Assembly: GCF_964340395.1 (NCBI RefSeq) | Contig: NC_135566.1 | Coordinates: forward strand, 9,256,001 to 9,320,000 | Direction: 5' to 3' | Source: Glandiceps talaboti | Lineage: Eukaryota; Hemichordata; Enteropneusta; Spengelidae | DNA length: 64,000 bases | Shown here: positions 1-12,783 of the stretch, one piece after another | Position numbering within the stretch: the first letter of the stretch is position 1 | Layout of the letters: each line of letters opens with the position of its first letter | Made by a program: the position numbers and the translations under genes | Notes under the pieces: model-generated | Told to the model about the DNA's origin: nothing | What the model saw: only the letters and a program-made list of their open reading frames with translations | The model's database searches: none

Positions 1-458
1 TAATTGATTAAATCTTCCAATTCTAATTAAACTAATTAACTAATTAAACACTAGCTATGTACAAAAAAGTTGAACTGTGAGCTAGTATTACTATTTTACA
101 TTCCAACTATTTTTATGTTGTTGTATATATCTTCTTAAAATAATGTTGTAGCAGCAACCTTCCGTTATACCCTATCAGAAATTTAAGAGATTATATACGG
201 CAGTAAAGAAAAGACATGTTTACGAAATGTATTACTAAATAAAGTTTTCAATGATGTTTATTTACCCGACAGTCGTACATCTTAATACGACTATAGACTT
301 TCTCAACATGCTATTTCATAAGGTATTCCGCCATCGATATACTATACTAGTACTCGTCAGTTAGGAAATAGGCAGCATTTACGAGTGGTGGGCTAGGAAG
401 AAAATGGGGGGGGGGGATACCGGGTGGTTGCACAAACAATTTTTTTGGTGTGATCGTT
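1..458. other. AT-rich sequence without recognised gene
   Basis: No exon, RNA gene or known element was recognised. A short poly-G run lies near 407-416, next to a G-rich patch that loosely resembles G-rich dispersed repeats elsewhere in the window. Confidence 0.5.
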
Positions 459-812
459 AAAGTGACCATATGGATGTGGATTGGGTATTTATTTTGGATA
501 TTTGATTTATAAAACAATTTTCTCATGGCTTCCAACTTGAAAAATCAATGTGAAACAACATATGCCAAGTCCTTGTTTGTAACTCAATAATTGCAAGAAA
601 TTAATAAAATATGTGTAAAATGTTTGTTATTGTACGTACAATAACAAACTTTTTACACATTCTTTGACTTGTTGCAATGTAATGAGTTACAAACACAGAC
701 CTGGTCTATATTGTTTTACATTATTTTTCTAGTAGGAACCCAAGATAACAATGTCACATAAATTATAAATCCAAAGTATATACTCAATCCTCATCCATAT
801 GGCCACTTTAAG
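459..812. repeat. Fold-back element, family FB1, complete copy (354 bp)
   Basis: This is a long imperfect palindrome whose centre lies between 635 and 636 (tgtac/gtaca). The left arm starts agtgaccatatgg and the right arm ends ccatatggccacttt, so the two arms are each about 176 bp. Internal blocks such as gaaacaacatatgccaagtc are mirrored in the right arm. Related, partly truncated copies lie at about 7735-7975 and 24625-24832. The structure is that of a non-autonomous inverted-repeat DNA element (MITE or fold-back type). No transposase is visible, so the superfamily is unknown. Confidence 0.75.
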
Positions 813-938
813 GGAGGGGAGTTGAAAATTTTGATGGTCCAAAAGAGGCCCACGAAATTGTATACTCATGTTCTGAGCCAAAGTAAACCTCAAGACTAGT
901 CGTTTACCTTGTACGTGTGCAAAAGTGTCCACTCTTAC

Positions 939-1291
939 TACAACTGCCGACGTCAGACCATGGACAAATGGAACCCCTTACAAAAAGAGAAAGTGAACAA
1001 CTGTATTGGGATAATAACACTAAGCGCAGCATGTTGGAAGTGCAAAGACTTGTATTACATTCAATCATTTGATGAGAACACAGTTTTATGGCACTTTACA
1101 TAATAATTCAAGTTCACAAACAAATTTCGGGGTCCCCTGAGACCATAAAACTGTACTTATCAAACATTGGTGTGTAATACAAGTCTCTGCTGTTCCAACA
1201 TGCTGAGCCGAGTGTTATTAATCCAATTCTTTTGTTTACTTTCCATGTTTGTAAAAGGTTGTTTATCCACGCTCTAATGTCGGCAGTTGTA
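939..1291. repeat. Fold-back element, family FB2 (about 353 bp)
   Basis: The left arm (ctacaactgccgac, then ggataataacac, agcatgttggaa, gacttgtattaca, cagttttatgg) is mirrored in reverse complement by the right arm (ccataaaactg, tgtaatacaagtc, ttccaacatgct, gtgttatt, gtcggcagttgta). The centre is near 1115. It has no coding capacity. The arms have diverged by scattered substitutions, so the insertion is old. Probably a non-autonomous DNA transposon. Confidence 0.7.
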
Positions 1292-1954
1292 CCATATACT
1301 AAGTATTTATTTTTGAAGCAATAACCAAAGGATACTATCTATTTATAGGATCTAATGCATAGGATAGAATCATGTGGTAATATATTGAGAGCAAAATTGG
1401 GGTATCGAAGACAATATTCAAGTACTCTTAGGTTTTCAATAATGTGTATGGTTTGAAATTGTATGCCTCTAAATGGCTTCCTACAGTACATGTATGTCCT
1501 TACTTTAAAAAAAAAGGACTTGCCGTGGAAGTGGGACTACCCTCCCCACTAGCGATCGTGGTGATGCTGTTTCTCACCCAAATCAAGATTGCAATGGAAA
1601 GTCCCGCTTGCAAAGTATATACAAAATGGGAGATCTGTCATTGAAAAGCCCGTGAACATCCATTGTAAAGAATTCTCTTATTATGTATAGACGGCGAAGT
1701 CGATTGACTGTTATCTTAATGTAGTGTACCATATATACACTTGTGCATCTCTAGAATACGTGATGTGAGGGAGGGGTACAGTATAACTTCAGATGTAGCA
1801 TTTGGGTAGGGAAGCTACGAAAATCCTTGGTCCATTTCGTGTGCCATGAAATTCAACATTTTTGAGTAAGTGAAGGGGGGGGGGCGCTGTGAAACAATTT
1901 GACCAAATTATTTTCTCGTCAGCCCCCGGCCGGCGCCCTTGTCGTAAATACTAC
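1292..1954. other. Non-coding stretch with a G-rich dispersed repeat
   Basis: No exon was recognised. The segment at about 1795-1912 (ggaagctacgaaaatccttgg ... tttttgagtaagtg, G-run, gctgtgaa) resembles about 43195-43313, where the same word order recurs (ggctacgaaaatg, gttcattt, ttttttgagaacg, G-run, gctgcgaa). This indicates a decayed dispersed repeat. Confidence 0.45.
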
Positions 1955-4452
1955 TTGTTCCCGTACAATGGTTACCGAACTAGTCATACAGAAACCATAT
2001 GTATTCATATCAACCTGTTTGGTAAATGGTGGTCCTCTATCCAACATCACATTGGTGCAAGTGGTTGTTAGAGCACAATGATATGGCAGGTCAGTATCGA
2101 AAATAAAACCCCCAGTGTAAGACAACGTTCTACCGCTGTAATTCTCTCTTCGCCAGTTACTTGGGGTCGGATGTCCAGTCATTTTAATACACCCACCATT
2201 GGTTGCCGTGATAGTCACGTCGACCCTGCCCAAATTGAATAAACATTATATGACCACATGCAACACTTTGTGACATCGATTAGATTTTATTTAGCATCAT
2301 TTCAACAGGATTTAACTACTGTTTCTACTAATCGATGCAGTTGCAATCATAAATACGTTGTTTTTTCCAGTACAGATTTGATGTATTTATCAAAGAACAA
2401 ACTATAATTAGCCAACCGATACAGGTAATGCCACATAAAGGCATTCGAAAAATTAAATGTTCCACTTTCTTACATGGTTGACATCAACTATGCAGAGTAG
2501 AAGACATTGTCATTTGAGACAAGGTCAGTATGAACGCACAGTTTTATTCTGAAAATATGGACGTTATAATAACAAATAAAATACATTCACATGTAAGTAT
2601 AGTACATACATATCAGGAAGAAAAACGGAGATACATACCTATCACCATGCTGGAACGTATGTCTTATGTCGTCGAATATATTGTAACTTTTTGGACTCCT
2701 TAATGGATTAACCTGACTTAATGGAAGACTGTTGTCGGGATGAATGTTTTGATCTTCCATATTCCATGATTGCCTGTGGCCTTTCAAATAAAAATCAATT
2801 TGATCAGTCATTCACCAGGCTGATTGCCAATGTCATGTTAAGGACTACCTGGCTGAGATCACTCAATGACAAATGACAAAATGTTTTCATTAACGTGTCT
2901 CGTTTGAATGATATGCTATTTCTCAATCGCTCTTATATTACATAGTGTGACAGTTACTTTAGATAGGAGGTGTATATTATTTTGTAGTACAGTAATACAA
3001 AAATAATTTCACCTTTTAGAATCAAATGTACTACATACCGTACCGAATTACATAATCAATATGTTGTTACTATATCATGAAGGTGTGTTTTTTTCCAATG
3101 TCATCGGCTATTCATTTTTTCAGGAACAACTGTCAAAATTGCTGGTATAATATAAGACCAGTATATAAATCGTGATTACAATTAAGCATGTGTATGAAGA
3201 TTTTTTAACTATATATATTATAATGGGACTATTGAAGTTTATGCCTACATGTAGAATTTCTAATTTACCTTCTGATGATATTATAGTGTATGAAGAAGAA
3301 GAATTTATCAATCCTACTGCAAATTCTTGTACATAGGCAGGACGAGTTGGAAAGGTGTCGGCTCCTGTAAACTGTGCTGACCACGTTACTTGTAACGTAT
3401 TCATATTCAGGGCGTTAAGGTAGATAACAAGATCTGTAGCATTGACTTGGACATCTTTTGCTCCTCCATTTGCTGATCTTAACGTTGCACGTCCATTCAA
3501 AACATCACTGGATTTAGAAACTTAGAATTGAAATAAAAATGCATTTAAACTTTTTTTTCAAATGTAATGCAACTAAACTTTTTTTTTCAAATGTAGAGTC
3601 TTGAAGAGTCCTTATCCATATTAGGGAGTGTGAAAATGACCAAGATGGCGTTTTGTGTACACACGTATAATACCCTGTCTTTCAAAATCTAAAATTTATG
3701 TTCAGTGTATGAAGTTCTAAACCAATACAGTGATTTAAAATGAGATGAAGAACGTCTTTACGGGGAGAAGAATACAAACTAAGGGGTAAAATAGTCACAC
3801 TAGAAGTTAAACACTCACTTGTGAGGCAGTCGGTACCTGAGAAACCATCTGTACACTGGCATGTAGATGGAGGTCCATTAAAATTACATGTACCGGGATA
3901 GCAAAATGACCGACCAGTTCCAGGAAGCCAGTTACATTTCTCTGTATCGACAATACAACATTGTTTGGATGAACTGAGTGTATGTTCATGTTAACATCCA
4001 GAAATAGTAATATCCAAACAGGATGTACAGAAAATAATTCAAGTTTGAATCACATGTACACAAGTGCTCACAAGATTGACAAAAGCAAAATGTTACATAG
4101 TAAATATGACAACTGAACTTGTTGATCTAGATGTATTAGTAAAGAGTATCACTGTGTTTTGTTCTGTCATATAAAATATATATGTGGGGTATCCGCTTTG
4201 AAAATGTCACTGATAATTCTGCAGATAACAGTTTCGCAATTTCAAATACCATGTAATTTCAAAACGTGCGAAAATGCATTTCATTTAAACTGGCTTTACC
4301 TTGACATATGCCGTTGCTAACACTGCCACGAGTTAGCAGAGCATAGGCGGATTCATCTGTACTCAGAGTATGTTGACATTCAAGGCAGTAGTGATTACTT
4401 GCAGTGGTGCATCGAACACCACCAACATTACAGTGGTTTATACCATTACAAG
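1955..4452 (-). CDS. Partial multi-exon gene for an EGF-containing extracellular protein
   Basis: Five minus-strand exons fit one reading frame: 4452-4300, 3941-3819, 3520-3269, 2780-2639 and 2225-1955. Every junction has an AG acceptor and GT donor, and the phases chain without a stop. The first exon has six cysteines. The second is a clear EGF-like module with spacing C-x10-C-x4-C-x8-C-x-C-x8-C. The third encodes about 84 residues with alternating hydrophobics (ATDLVIYLNALNMN) and an NSSSS stretch. The fourth and fifth read into a cysteine-containing beta-like segment (VDVTITATNGGC ... YGFCMTSSVTIV). EGF modules are typical of secreted or cell-surface proteins. I do not recognise the flanking domains, and neither the start nor the end of the gene was found in the window. 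It could be an EGF/VWD-type matrix protein, but that is unproven. Confidence 0.7.
3819..3941 (-). CDS. EGF-like domain exon
   Basis: This 123-bp exon has an acceptor after tcgatacag and a donor gtgagt on the minus strand. It encodes one complete EGF-like domain with six cysteines in canonical order, a Q between cysteines four and five, and the usual G-[FY]-x-G motif before the last cysteine (DGFSGTDC). EGF modules fold through three disulfides and mediate extracellular protein contacts. Calcium-binding residues (the D-x-[DN]-E pattern) are not evident, so it is probably a non-calcium-binding EGF module. Confidence 0.8.
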
Positions 4453-4794
4453 CTATAAAGAAATTCAACAATTTATTACTCCTTTGATCATATCTTTTAA
4501 CTTTAAAAATCCAAGTATCTTTTTGTCTCTTTTTTTTGTCTGTCTGACAGTGATATGAATTGCTTTCCACAGATCTAGACGGATGGGCGGACAGTGGCTA
4601 TTCTTGTGACTCCATCCAGACTATGCGGTTGGAGCTAATCCGTAAACGGGTACCAAACAACGTATCTAAGCGTCGAAATGATATCCTACTCTCTTACGTA
4701 TTTCAATCATTATATTTGCGTAAAATACATGTTAATGATGAAACTGACGTTGATAATAGGAGGCCATTGTATTTCACCACAACTCTTTGGAGTC

Positions 4795-5125
4795 GTGATG
4801 GATGAATGGTTAGCGTGGCCGGCTTGGAATCTACAGGTCGGAGGTTATAGCCCCATCGCTGCCGATTGTTTCTGAGTGGCTAAAGACCTTGGGCAAGATT
4901 TGAACCACGACTGTGCCTCAGTCAACCCAGCTGTATAATTAGGATGTATGTTGCAATATGAATGCTTTAATCCTATGTGCTTAAATGCTGCAATGGATTG
5001 TATGCTCCCCGGGGAGTTGAGGAAGTAAAGGGCCATTGTGCCGTTCTGATCCGATCCAGGGGTAATAATTGTAAGCACTATGAGCACAGAGTGGGAAAGC
5101 GTTATATAAAAAACTAACATTATTA
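4795..5125 (+). repeat. tRNA-derived SINE, degenerate
   Basis: The head contains a box-A-like word (ggttagcgtggccgg, near 4807) and, about 30 bp on, a decayed box-B-like word (ggttatagcccc). A body follows with cttgggcaaga and cctcagtcaacccagctgtat, which matches my memory of a conserved central segment of SINEs from deuterostome and other marine invertebrates. The tail is aaagcgttatataaaaa followed by attattatctattattt. It lies upstream of the minus-strand EGF gene exons. The identification rests on remembered consensus words and was not searched. Confidence 0.6.
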
Positions 5126-5784
5126 TCTATTATTTAATATATTATATTGAATTGAAGTGCGCATTCATAAGTTATAGCCTAATTTCTGAAAATCATTAGT
5201 TATCCAAATGAGCCATTACAGCTACAAGCTATATTATGAAAATTTAAACACAGAACTGCCCTATATAAAGAGGATTATGGCTAATCTATGCAAAGACGGG
5301 AAATTCAAACTAGCTTCTGGGTCTTGTTTTCAGCATTTTTTCTGTACTCCGAGAAACACACAGGTCATGAATCATGTACAAATTGTTTGTGAATGTCGTA
5401 GGATGGTAACTTGATACACAAATTAGTTGAAAATCAATCAGTTTGTATCATACAATCCTTTCAAAATGAAACAAATTGTCCTTCAAACAGCTGTTTAGAT
5501 TGTGTGTCACTCAGGATTATTCAAATATGCAACATTTGCATGTTAACAACCCAGATAGGGAATGTTTATATTTTGGTGATTACTTGCCAGTGAGTCATCA
5601 CAAGTTCTCCAAAACATACAGTCAGTCATATGCAAAATAGGGTGCCAGGCACAGACAGTCATGCCTTTAAGATATAGCCATTAATATTAATGGTTTGTTT
5701 ACCAAATCCTTATCAGTTCTTGCCATTACCCTACAGAATACGTGCACCAGATTTCGTTCAAATTGAGTCAGCCGTGTTTGAGGC

Positions 5785-5827
<43 letters not shown>

Positions 5828-6234
5828 TAGACAGACAGTCAGTCAGACAGTCAGTCAGTCAGTCAGTCAGTCAGTCAGAAAGACAGACCTTTCAGCCCCA
5901 TGCCAATATAATCTTCCTTACAGATGGTAAAAATCATACATTATGCAATTCAAATGACTCATTACAACAAAAAGTTACATTATCAAACTTTATAGGACTC
6001 ATGAAATTGGTTACCATCAACTCTTAAGATAGCTCCTAATTATTGAAAATCACTGTTTATGCAAATAACTTGTTAATATTCATGGCATATTTACCAAAAC
6101 CTAAATCAGTTCTATCCATTTCCCTAAAGAATAAGCACCAAATGAACTGAGCCATGTTTTTTCAGAAAACTACGAGCCTAAAAGACAGTAGTCAGTCAGA
6201 CAGACAGACGGACGGACGGACGGACGGACGGACG

Positions 6235-6298
<64 letters not shown>

Positions 6299-6300
6299 TT
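5126..6300 (+). repeat. Family-A repeat copies ending in (GACA)n / (GACG)n microsatellites
   Basis: Two copies of a dispersed unit carry the words atatagccta, aattcaaatgactcatta, gccattaccctacagaata and ttcaaattgagtcagcc. Each runs into a tetranucleotide tract: (CAGA)n with (CAGT)n at about 5782-5880, and a compound (GACG)n/(GACA)n at about 6190-6298. The same order, body then (GACA)n tail, recurs near 10.2 and 12.7 kb and inverted near 59.6 kb. The microsatellite therefore looks like a fixed 3' end of the element. Long frames across the tracts are artefacts. Confidence 0.7.
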
Positions 6301-6699
6301 CAAACAGACAGTCACACAAACACAGCCAGATAGACATAGATCCAAAACACAGGCATTCCCTTAGAAGCCAAAAATGAAATCGGTATTTCATTTTGGGCAG
6401 TGCATATAACATTAAGATTGATTGATTATGAGAAATGATAGCTTTGTGATATTCTATCTCACAAATGCTCTTCGACCAAACGGAGATTTATATTTAATAC
6501 ACAGTGGTACGATTCTTGCAGAAATGATTATAGGCTTAAACGCATATAACAACTAAGTCTCCACATTGCGACTGTGACCCAGCAACAGCTTAGACTATCC
6601 ACTACAACATGTGCATGAAAAGTGGCGGATATCACAATGTAACTGTACATGTCTCTGCATTCCTTTGAACGCGTAAAGATTTGATAAGGCCTAATATTA
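6301..6699. other. Non-coding stretch
   Basis: I recognise no exon, RNA gene or repeat here. Confidence 0.4.
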
Positions 6700-6910
6700 A
6701 TAATGTGCGAGTGTCTAGTTCAGGTTTTCCATTATTTCCAAATGCTATCTGTGTATGTGTTATTTATTTCTTCTTATCATATGTACAGCATTACAGATTG
6801 GAAGAACGGTTTTATATTGTCTTGTTACTTTCATGTCAGTTTCCTCATCCATTGTTTCTCGTGAGACTTCACAATTTTTGCGATTGTATTGTTTTATTCT
6901 CGAATGTGGC
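6700..6910 (+). repeat. Dispersed repeat family B, partial copy
   Basis: The words cgagtgtctagttcagg, gtacagcattacagattggaag, acggttttatattgt and gtgagacttcacaatttt recur at 31250-31530 (+) and, in reverse, at 41967-42282. This copy lacks the 5' part (tgtgtggttccg) present in the other two. It has no coding capacity. The class is unknown. Confidence 0.65.
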
Positions 6911-7734
6911 TAATATAATATTCAAAGGATTTCATACAAATTCATGGGTGAATAGTATGAGGTAACAGCATGTAAGCAAACAAGAACAATGGTATATTAA
7001 TACGATTACGTTTAGAAGAGTGGAATTTATCCCACCTAATAGCCTTTTTTTTCTATACAATGTAAGCTTACATGTTCAATACAAATCTCATATAAGTAAA
7101 CACCAACTTATAATTTAAGAATAGATATAAAACACCTATTTGCCACACTCAAAGCAATTTCAAGGCAATTTATTTTAAGTGTTTTCATTATAGCCAATTA
7201 CTGTTTGGCCTCTAATGTAATCAAGTTTTATGCAAGGTAAACAGCAGGCTTATTTCAGAGAATGATAAGTCACAGCAGTGATTATACTTAGCTCTTAAAG
7301 AGAGCTTGACAATGTTGTATCTTTATTGACACTCGTCAATGCCTGTAATGTTTACTTGCTTTGCGCTGGTAACAATGATTGCAGATAAATTACTTAGAAA
7401 AACAGCACATACTGGGCTAATAATGACAACAATTGAAATGGTAATATATACTTTTACACTTGGTGCGGATGCTACAGCCAATTCTGGCAATTCATACATA
7501 TGTTTTACTGAATGTTACGAGTTATAACATTGTCTATAATAACGGAATGTAAAGTACCTTTGCATTGTAATGAAGAACAGTAACCATTGCAGTCTCTGAC
7601 TTCGGATCTATACATAACCGTTGGTACAGAGCTAACTAAGCTTGACCGGTACTTTGTCCTGGTAAAGTAAAAAATAAGCATCAGAAGCTGTCGATCACAG
7701 GACGAGCTGTGTACGTTATGTAAACAATCTCCAT
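6911..7734. other. Non-coding stretch
   Basis: No gene or recognised repeat. Composition is AT-rich and short frames show no family resemblance. Confidence 0.4.
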
Positions 7735-7975
7735 AGGATATGGCGTAACAACATATACCAAGTCTGTGTTTGTAACTGAATACATTGCAAAAAAATGTAA
7801 AAGGTTTGTAATTGTACATACAATAACAAATATTTTACACATTTATTTATCTCTAGCAATTTATGAGTAACAAATAAGGACTTTGCATATGTTGTTTCAC
7901 ATAGATTTGTTATGTAGGAAGCCATGATGCAATTATTTTATAAATACCCAATCCTCATCGATAGGGCCATTTTAA
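7735..7975. repeat. Fold-back element FB1, truncated copy
   Basis: This copy is homologous to 459-812. It shares acaacatataccaagtctg, the central attgtacatacaataac palindrome near 7817, and the right-arm end ctcatcgatagggccatttt. The left arm is cut off near 7735, so only the inner part of that arm and the whole right arm remain. Confidence 0.65.
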
Positions 7976-9594
7976 GATATAGTTTAATTACCAACCAGAT
8001 GTAAGCTGAATGTTTCGTAATTGTAGTCTTCAGTTTTGTGTTCCTACACATAATAACTGCTGGAATGCAAAATCCTTGGGTATATTACATGATGTACCCT
8101 TCAATTCCCCAATTGGCAAAAAGGTGTACCAAACTATAAGATATCTGAAAGGACTTTGTGATATCAATCGAAGTATGTCGTGGAACAGGTGTAATGTTTT
8201 TTTAAATGAAGTTATTATACATACATATTGCATATAGTGTTCTAGAACAAATGTTATGGTTGCTTATGTCATTTGAACATAATGAATTTCTGTTTAGAGT
8301 GTTCATTCTTTTGATGGATTCAATGTATTATCTATATCAAAATTGAATATTGTTACGAGTCAGCAACGTTTCAATTTTACATTGAAATTCCAAACTTGGA
8401 AATGAAAGTAGGAGTTGCATAAACCGGAGTTGAGTGCAGTGATTTCTAATCTTGCGATGAATCTGAAAATAAACAGAATTTACCGCACAACACCAGAGTG
8501 TCAATAAAACGGCATAGTGTTTTTAGAGAATTACACCTATGTGTATGATGTGACGTGACATGACGTGATGCTGTGCGATTAGGTCAAATTAACGCAACTA
8601 AAAATGTCATGATTTAAGCAAGACATTTAGCTCTATGTCTGTGATTTTTTAAGTCCCAGTGAGAGTTAGTTGTCGAAAAAGTTGTTCAAATGCGCACTAC
8701 ATATTCTCAATACAGGAAAGCTTGCCATGCTTGACTTCACTCGGCGCTTGCGATACTCTCGTTTCCAAGGCAAATAATTATAAACAAAATTCAAACCCCC
8801 GTAACGTCGCTAGGACGCATCAGAAAGTTTACACATTTCATGGTAAACATTATAATTGATTCTATACAACTCGTTTACGGCAACATCCTTATTATATAAC
8901 ACTCAGTTCAAGAATTTCGCAATGAAGTGAATTTCCATGACTCTCAAGTTCGTTTGGTTTCTCGAAATTTAAAAATCAAATCTGGACAGAAAGTTACATA
9001 TATATAATCGATATACGTACCGTTTAATACAAACAACCCGAAAACTTTGAATGGTTTAGAACGAAGTCAATCAATGTCGGAAAATTGGGGAAAATTTCAC
9101 CCAAATTCAAGCGCTGCGTACAGAGCCCAACATTGCAAAGCAGTAACAACATTTACATTTGCGCGATCGAATTGCATCGTGACAATATGTTACGAATAAA
9201 TGCACTGTGTTCTAGCAGCAAACTCGCTCCTATTATGTATGGAATGGTTTATACTTAAAAAAAGAGAGAGGATTTTCAATTTTGATCGAGGAAAAGATCA
9301 TATCGATTTATCCAGGCAAATTCTCCAGCAAGAATTTTCAGTGGAAAGCATGTGATTGATCCAGAAATTGAAGTTGACCTGATTTGACTGACGATCTTCT
9401 CATGCATGCATTCAGCGATTAGAAACACGCGGGAGTATTGAACAAAGTAAAAAGAAGATCTTTCAATTTTGAAATAGTGAAGAGATCATATGAACTTATG
9501 TCAGTGCATGACTGCCCACAGTTGCGATCTTACGGCCAACCACAACATGTAATGTGACGTTTCTATAGAACGTTGTAGCATAGGTCTCAATGTA
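7976..9594. other. Non-coding stretch
   Basis: No supported exon. The frames in this interval are short, lack convincing splice sites and show no domain. Nothing else was recognised. Confidence 0.4.
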
Positions 9595-9895
9595 GAAGGT
9601 GTCTTTAAGAAAAAAAAAAAGAATTGTTTCTGGCCAGTTCACATCACTTGAAAACCCCTGCTTAGATCTCTCTTTTTCCGTGTTTGTCCAGCCAATGTAG
9701 TCTGCAGATCCAAGGGAAAACACAAAAATAATTCTCCCTATATTACTTGCTACTTCAGTGAAGAAAACTGCAGAACTACTCTTCGCCAATTTTGTTATTT
9801 TTTTTTAAAACTCCGCGTTCTCGCACCACTTTAGACAACATGTCCTGACCTGAAACAATGCTTTTCTTTTATTTGCCCTAAAGATCTAATTTGCG
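9595..9895 (+). repeat. Dispersed repeat family C, copy 1
   Basis: The segment shares a series of collinear words with 57095-57440: aaagaattgtttctg, cagttcacatcactt, ctgcagatcc, gaaaacacaaaaata, acttcagtga, then cgcaccactttagac and gaaacaatgcttttctttt. The pair lies on the same strand about 47.5 kb apart. There is no coding capacity and no visible termini, so the class is unknown. Confidence 0.6.
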
Positions 9896-9949
9896 AAAAT
9901 ATGCAAATAACTTATAAACACTAAAAGCTACATCAATAATATTTTCAGG

Positions 9950-10239
9950 ACAGACGCGCTTTGGTATTGCAAATGTATTACCATGTTATATTGAATTTGA
10001 AGCGTGCATTCTTAAGATATAGCCTAATTACTGAACACCATTAATTACATAAATTATTAATTAATATTCATGAAATGTTTACCAAAACCTAATCTCTTCT
10101 TGCCGTTACCTTACCGAATACGTTCCTCAAATGTCATTTGAGTTGAACGTCATTTTTTACAAAATGGTGATACAGACACACCAACAGACAGACACACACA
10201 CACAGAGACATACATACATACATACATACATACATACAT

Positions 10240-10270
<31 letters not shown>

Positions 10271-10720
10271 CACACACACACACATAGACTTTTCAACCCC
10301 AATACAATACCTTCCTTACGAAAAGTAAAAATAAACTATACAAATTAATCATTAAAACTACTTTGTCAACAGTCTTTATAGGATACGAGTGCTTTGTTTT
10401 GGTTGATGTATGTGCAAAATTATAAAGAATTTGAAGTTTTCGTTCTTAAGATATAGCTTAGTTACTGAAGATCATTAATTATTCAAATGACTAAAATCAG
10501 TAATTATTCAAATTACTCATTAACACTTCAAACCCTACCAAGGCAAATTACTCATCAAAACTATAAAGATTATCGGACCTATAGACTTTATTATGTTTAA
10601 TGTAAATACCAAATTATATCGAATTTATATTCTTAAGATATGGCCTATAATTACGTGAAATTATGTTATGTAAGTGACTAATTAATATTCATTGGATGTC
10701 ACCAAAACATTAATTTCTTG
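9950..10720 (+). repeat. Family-A repeat units with (TACA)/(GACA)/(CA) tail
   Basis: Diverged copies of the family-A unit (aagatatagccta, attaattacat, accaaaacctaatc) run into a compound microsatellite at about 10170-10290: (CATA)n, (CAGA)n and then (CA)n. After the tail, two more units begin near 10447 and 10637 (aagatatagcttag, aagatatggccta). Confidence 0.65.
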
Positions 10721-11579
10721 TAGCATTTTCGTGTTTTCTCAAAGAATATATTACTGAGAGCTTTGTGTATACGATAAGTTAGAATTTCGCTGACGATCGC
10801 ATTTCAAGTTAATTATCACCGACGATCGCAACTTCACCGTTTACTATAATCCAATCGTACAGAAGATATTGTCGTGGAAATACACAGCTGTCAACGCCAG
10901 TATTCAGACCAAAAGGATCAGACTTCGTCGTTTGTATACAAAAGTGCGGCCCTACAAGCATTTAGAATGAGTCCAAACGTTCCTTAGTCCTGTTGAACTT
11001 TCACCGAACGGGTTCAGTGATAAGAGCTTAGTTGGATGACTTCATATGAGGGAATTTCTACAGCACTCATCAGTTGCCGGCGTCCTCAAGGGCATCCCTT
11101 AATGCAAGAGGACATGCAAACAGAGAAAGACCATGTTGCCACAACCTGGTTGGGCAATCCCAGTCACATATTAAACCTTTGTACAATAGCCAAGTAATCA
11201 CAGGGGGACGTGGGGTTTTCCCAAATACATAATCTCAATCTAAGTCAATTTTATGACATCTCTCCCTTTCTTGTCTTTTCGGTCCCCCGAAAAATCCATC
11301 ACATCACATAACCTCATCCAACAGGTCAGGCAATAAAACAAACCTCTCATATAATGTGAGATGCCCTGCCGTCACAGTCTTACCGACAAAATAACACGTA
11401 ATGCGTCTTGTAGCCTAACCCAAGTCTGTCACTAAAAGGCGGCCGTTGGTACCAGTTGGTTGCTTTCGATTAGAATCAACTCAGTCACAGAGCAAATCAA
11501 CGCTCATATTGTTGTATCACTATGCCAATCAAGGTATTAGAAAACCAGATTTAAACTGAATGCCTCCCGTAAGGGAATC
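10721..11579. other. Non-coding stretch
   Basis: No exon or recognised repeat. A short tandem echo (gctgacgatcgca / accgacgatcgca) lies near 10790-10830. Confidence 0.4.
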
Positions 11580-12731
11580 GCTAATTTTACAAATAACTCA
11601 TTAAATTTTTTTTTAAATGGTAACAGGCTTTGTTTTTAGACAAGCGTGCTTTCTTAAGTTAATGCATGTAAGAGTGTATGATACTACTTAATTACTGAAT
11701 ATCGTTCATTATTCAAAATAATCATTAAAGGTAAAAGTTGTAGCAACAAACTTCATAAGACAGGTCACTGGTGTATTATCATGGTTGATATATGTATCAT
11801 ATTATACGAAATTTGAAGCTTGAATTTTAAAGATACAACCTAGTTACCTAAAATCATTAATTATGTAAATTTTTCATTAAAACTGTAAGCTATATCAAAA
11901 GTTTTATAGGACATATCCGCTTTGTTATGGTTAACGTATGTACTAAATTGTATTGAAATTGAAGTATGCAGTCTTAAGATATAGCCTAATTACCGAAAAT
12001 CATTAATTATGCAAATTATTCATTAACACTGTAAGGTACATCAACTAACTTTATAGGACATACACAATGTGTTATGGTTAATGTATGTACTGAATTATAT
12101 TGAAATTGAAGTATGCAGTCGTAAGATATAGCCTAATTACCAAGAATCATTAATTATGCAAATTATTCATTAACATTGAAAATTACATCAACAAGCTTTA
12201 CAGGACATATGCGATTGTTAAGGTTAACGTGTGTACTGAATTATATTGAAATTGAAGTATGTATTCTTAAGATATAGCCTAATTACCGAAAATCATTAAT
12301 TATGCAAATTATTCATTAACAGTGAAAGGTACATGTACATCAACAAACTTGACATGACATATGTGTTTTCTTATGGTTAAAGTATGTTCTAAATTATGTT
12401 GAATTTGAAGTATGCATTCTTAAGATATAGCCTAATTACCAAAATTAATTAATTATACAAATTATTCATTAACGCTGTAAGGTACATCAACACATTTTAT
12501 AGGACAAATGTATGTTGCTATGTTTAACGAATATACTGAATTATATTGAAATTGAAGTATGCAGTCTTAAGATATTGCATAATTATTGATTTCATTAATA
12601 TGCAAATTTCTCTAATTAAACATTAACAGATCTGGCTCAAAACCTAATCAGGTCTAGCCATTACCCTAAGTATTATATATTCCAAATTTCATTACAATTG
12701 AGCCAATCAATTTTTAGAAAATGATGACACG

Positions 12732-12783
<52 letters not shown>

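Noticed and set aside
5782-6298. Regular short repeats reminiscent of a CRISPR array
   Set aside because: They are pure tetranucleotide microsatellites without spacers, in animal DNA.
9496-9789. A 97-codon minus-strand frame
   Set aside because: It reads antisense through dispersed repeat family C; the second copy at 57 kb does not keep the frame.
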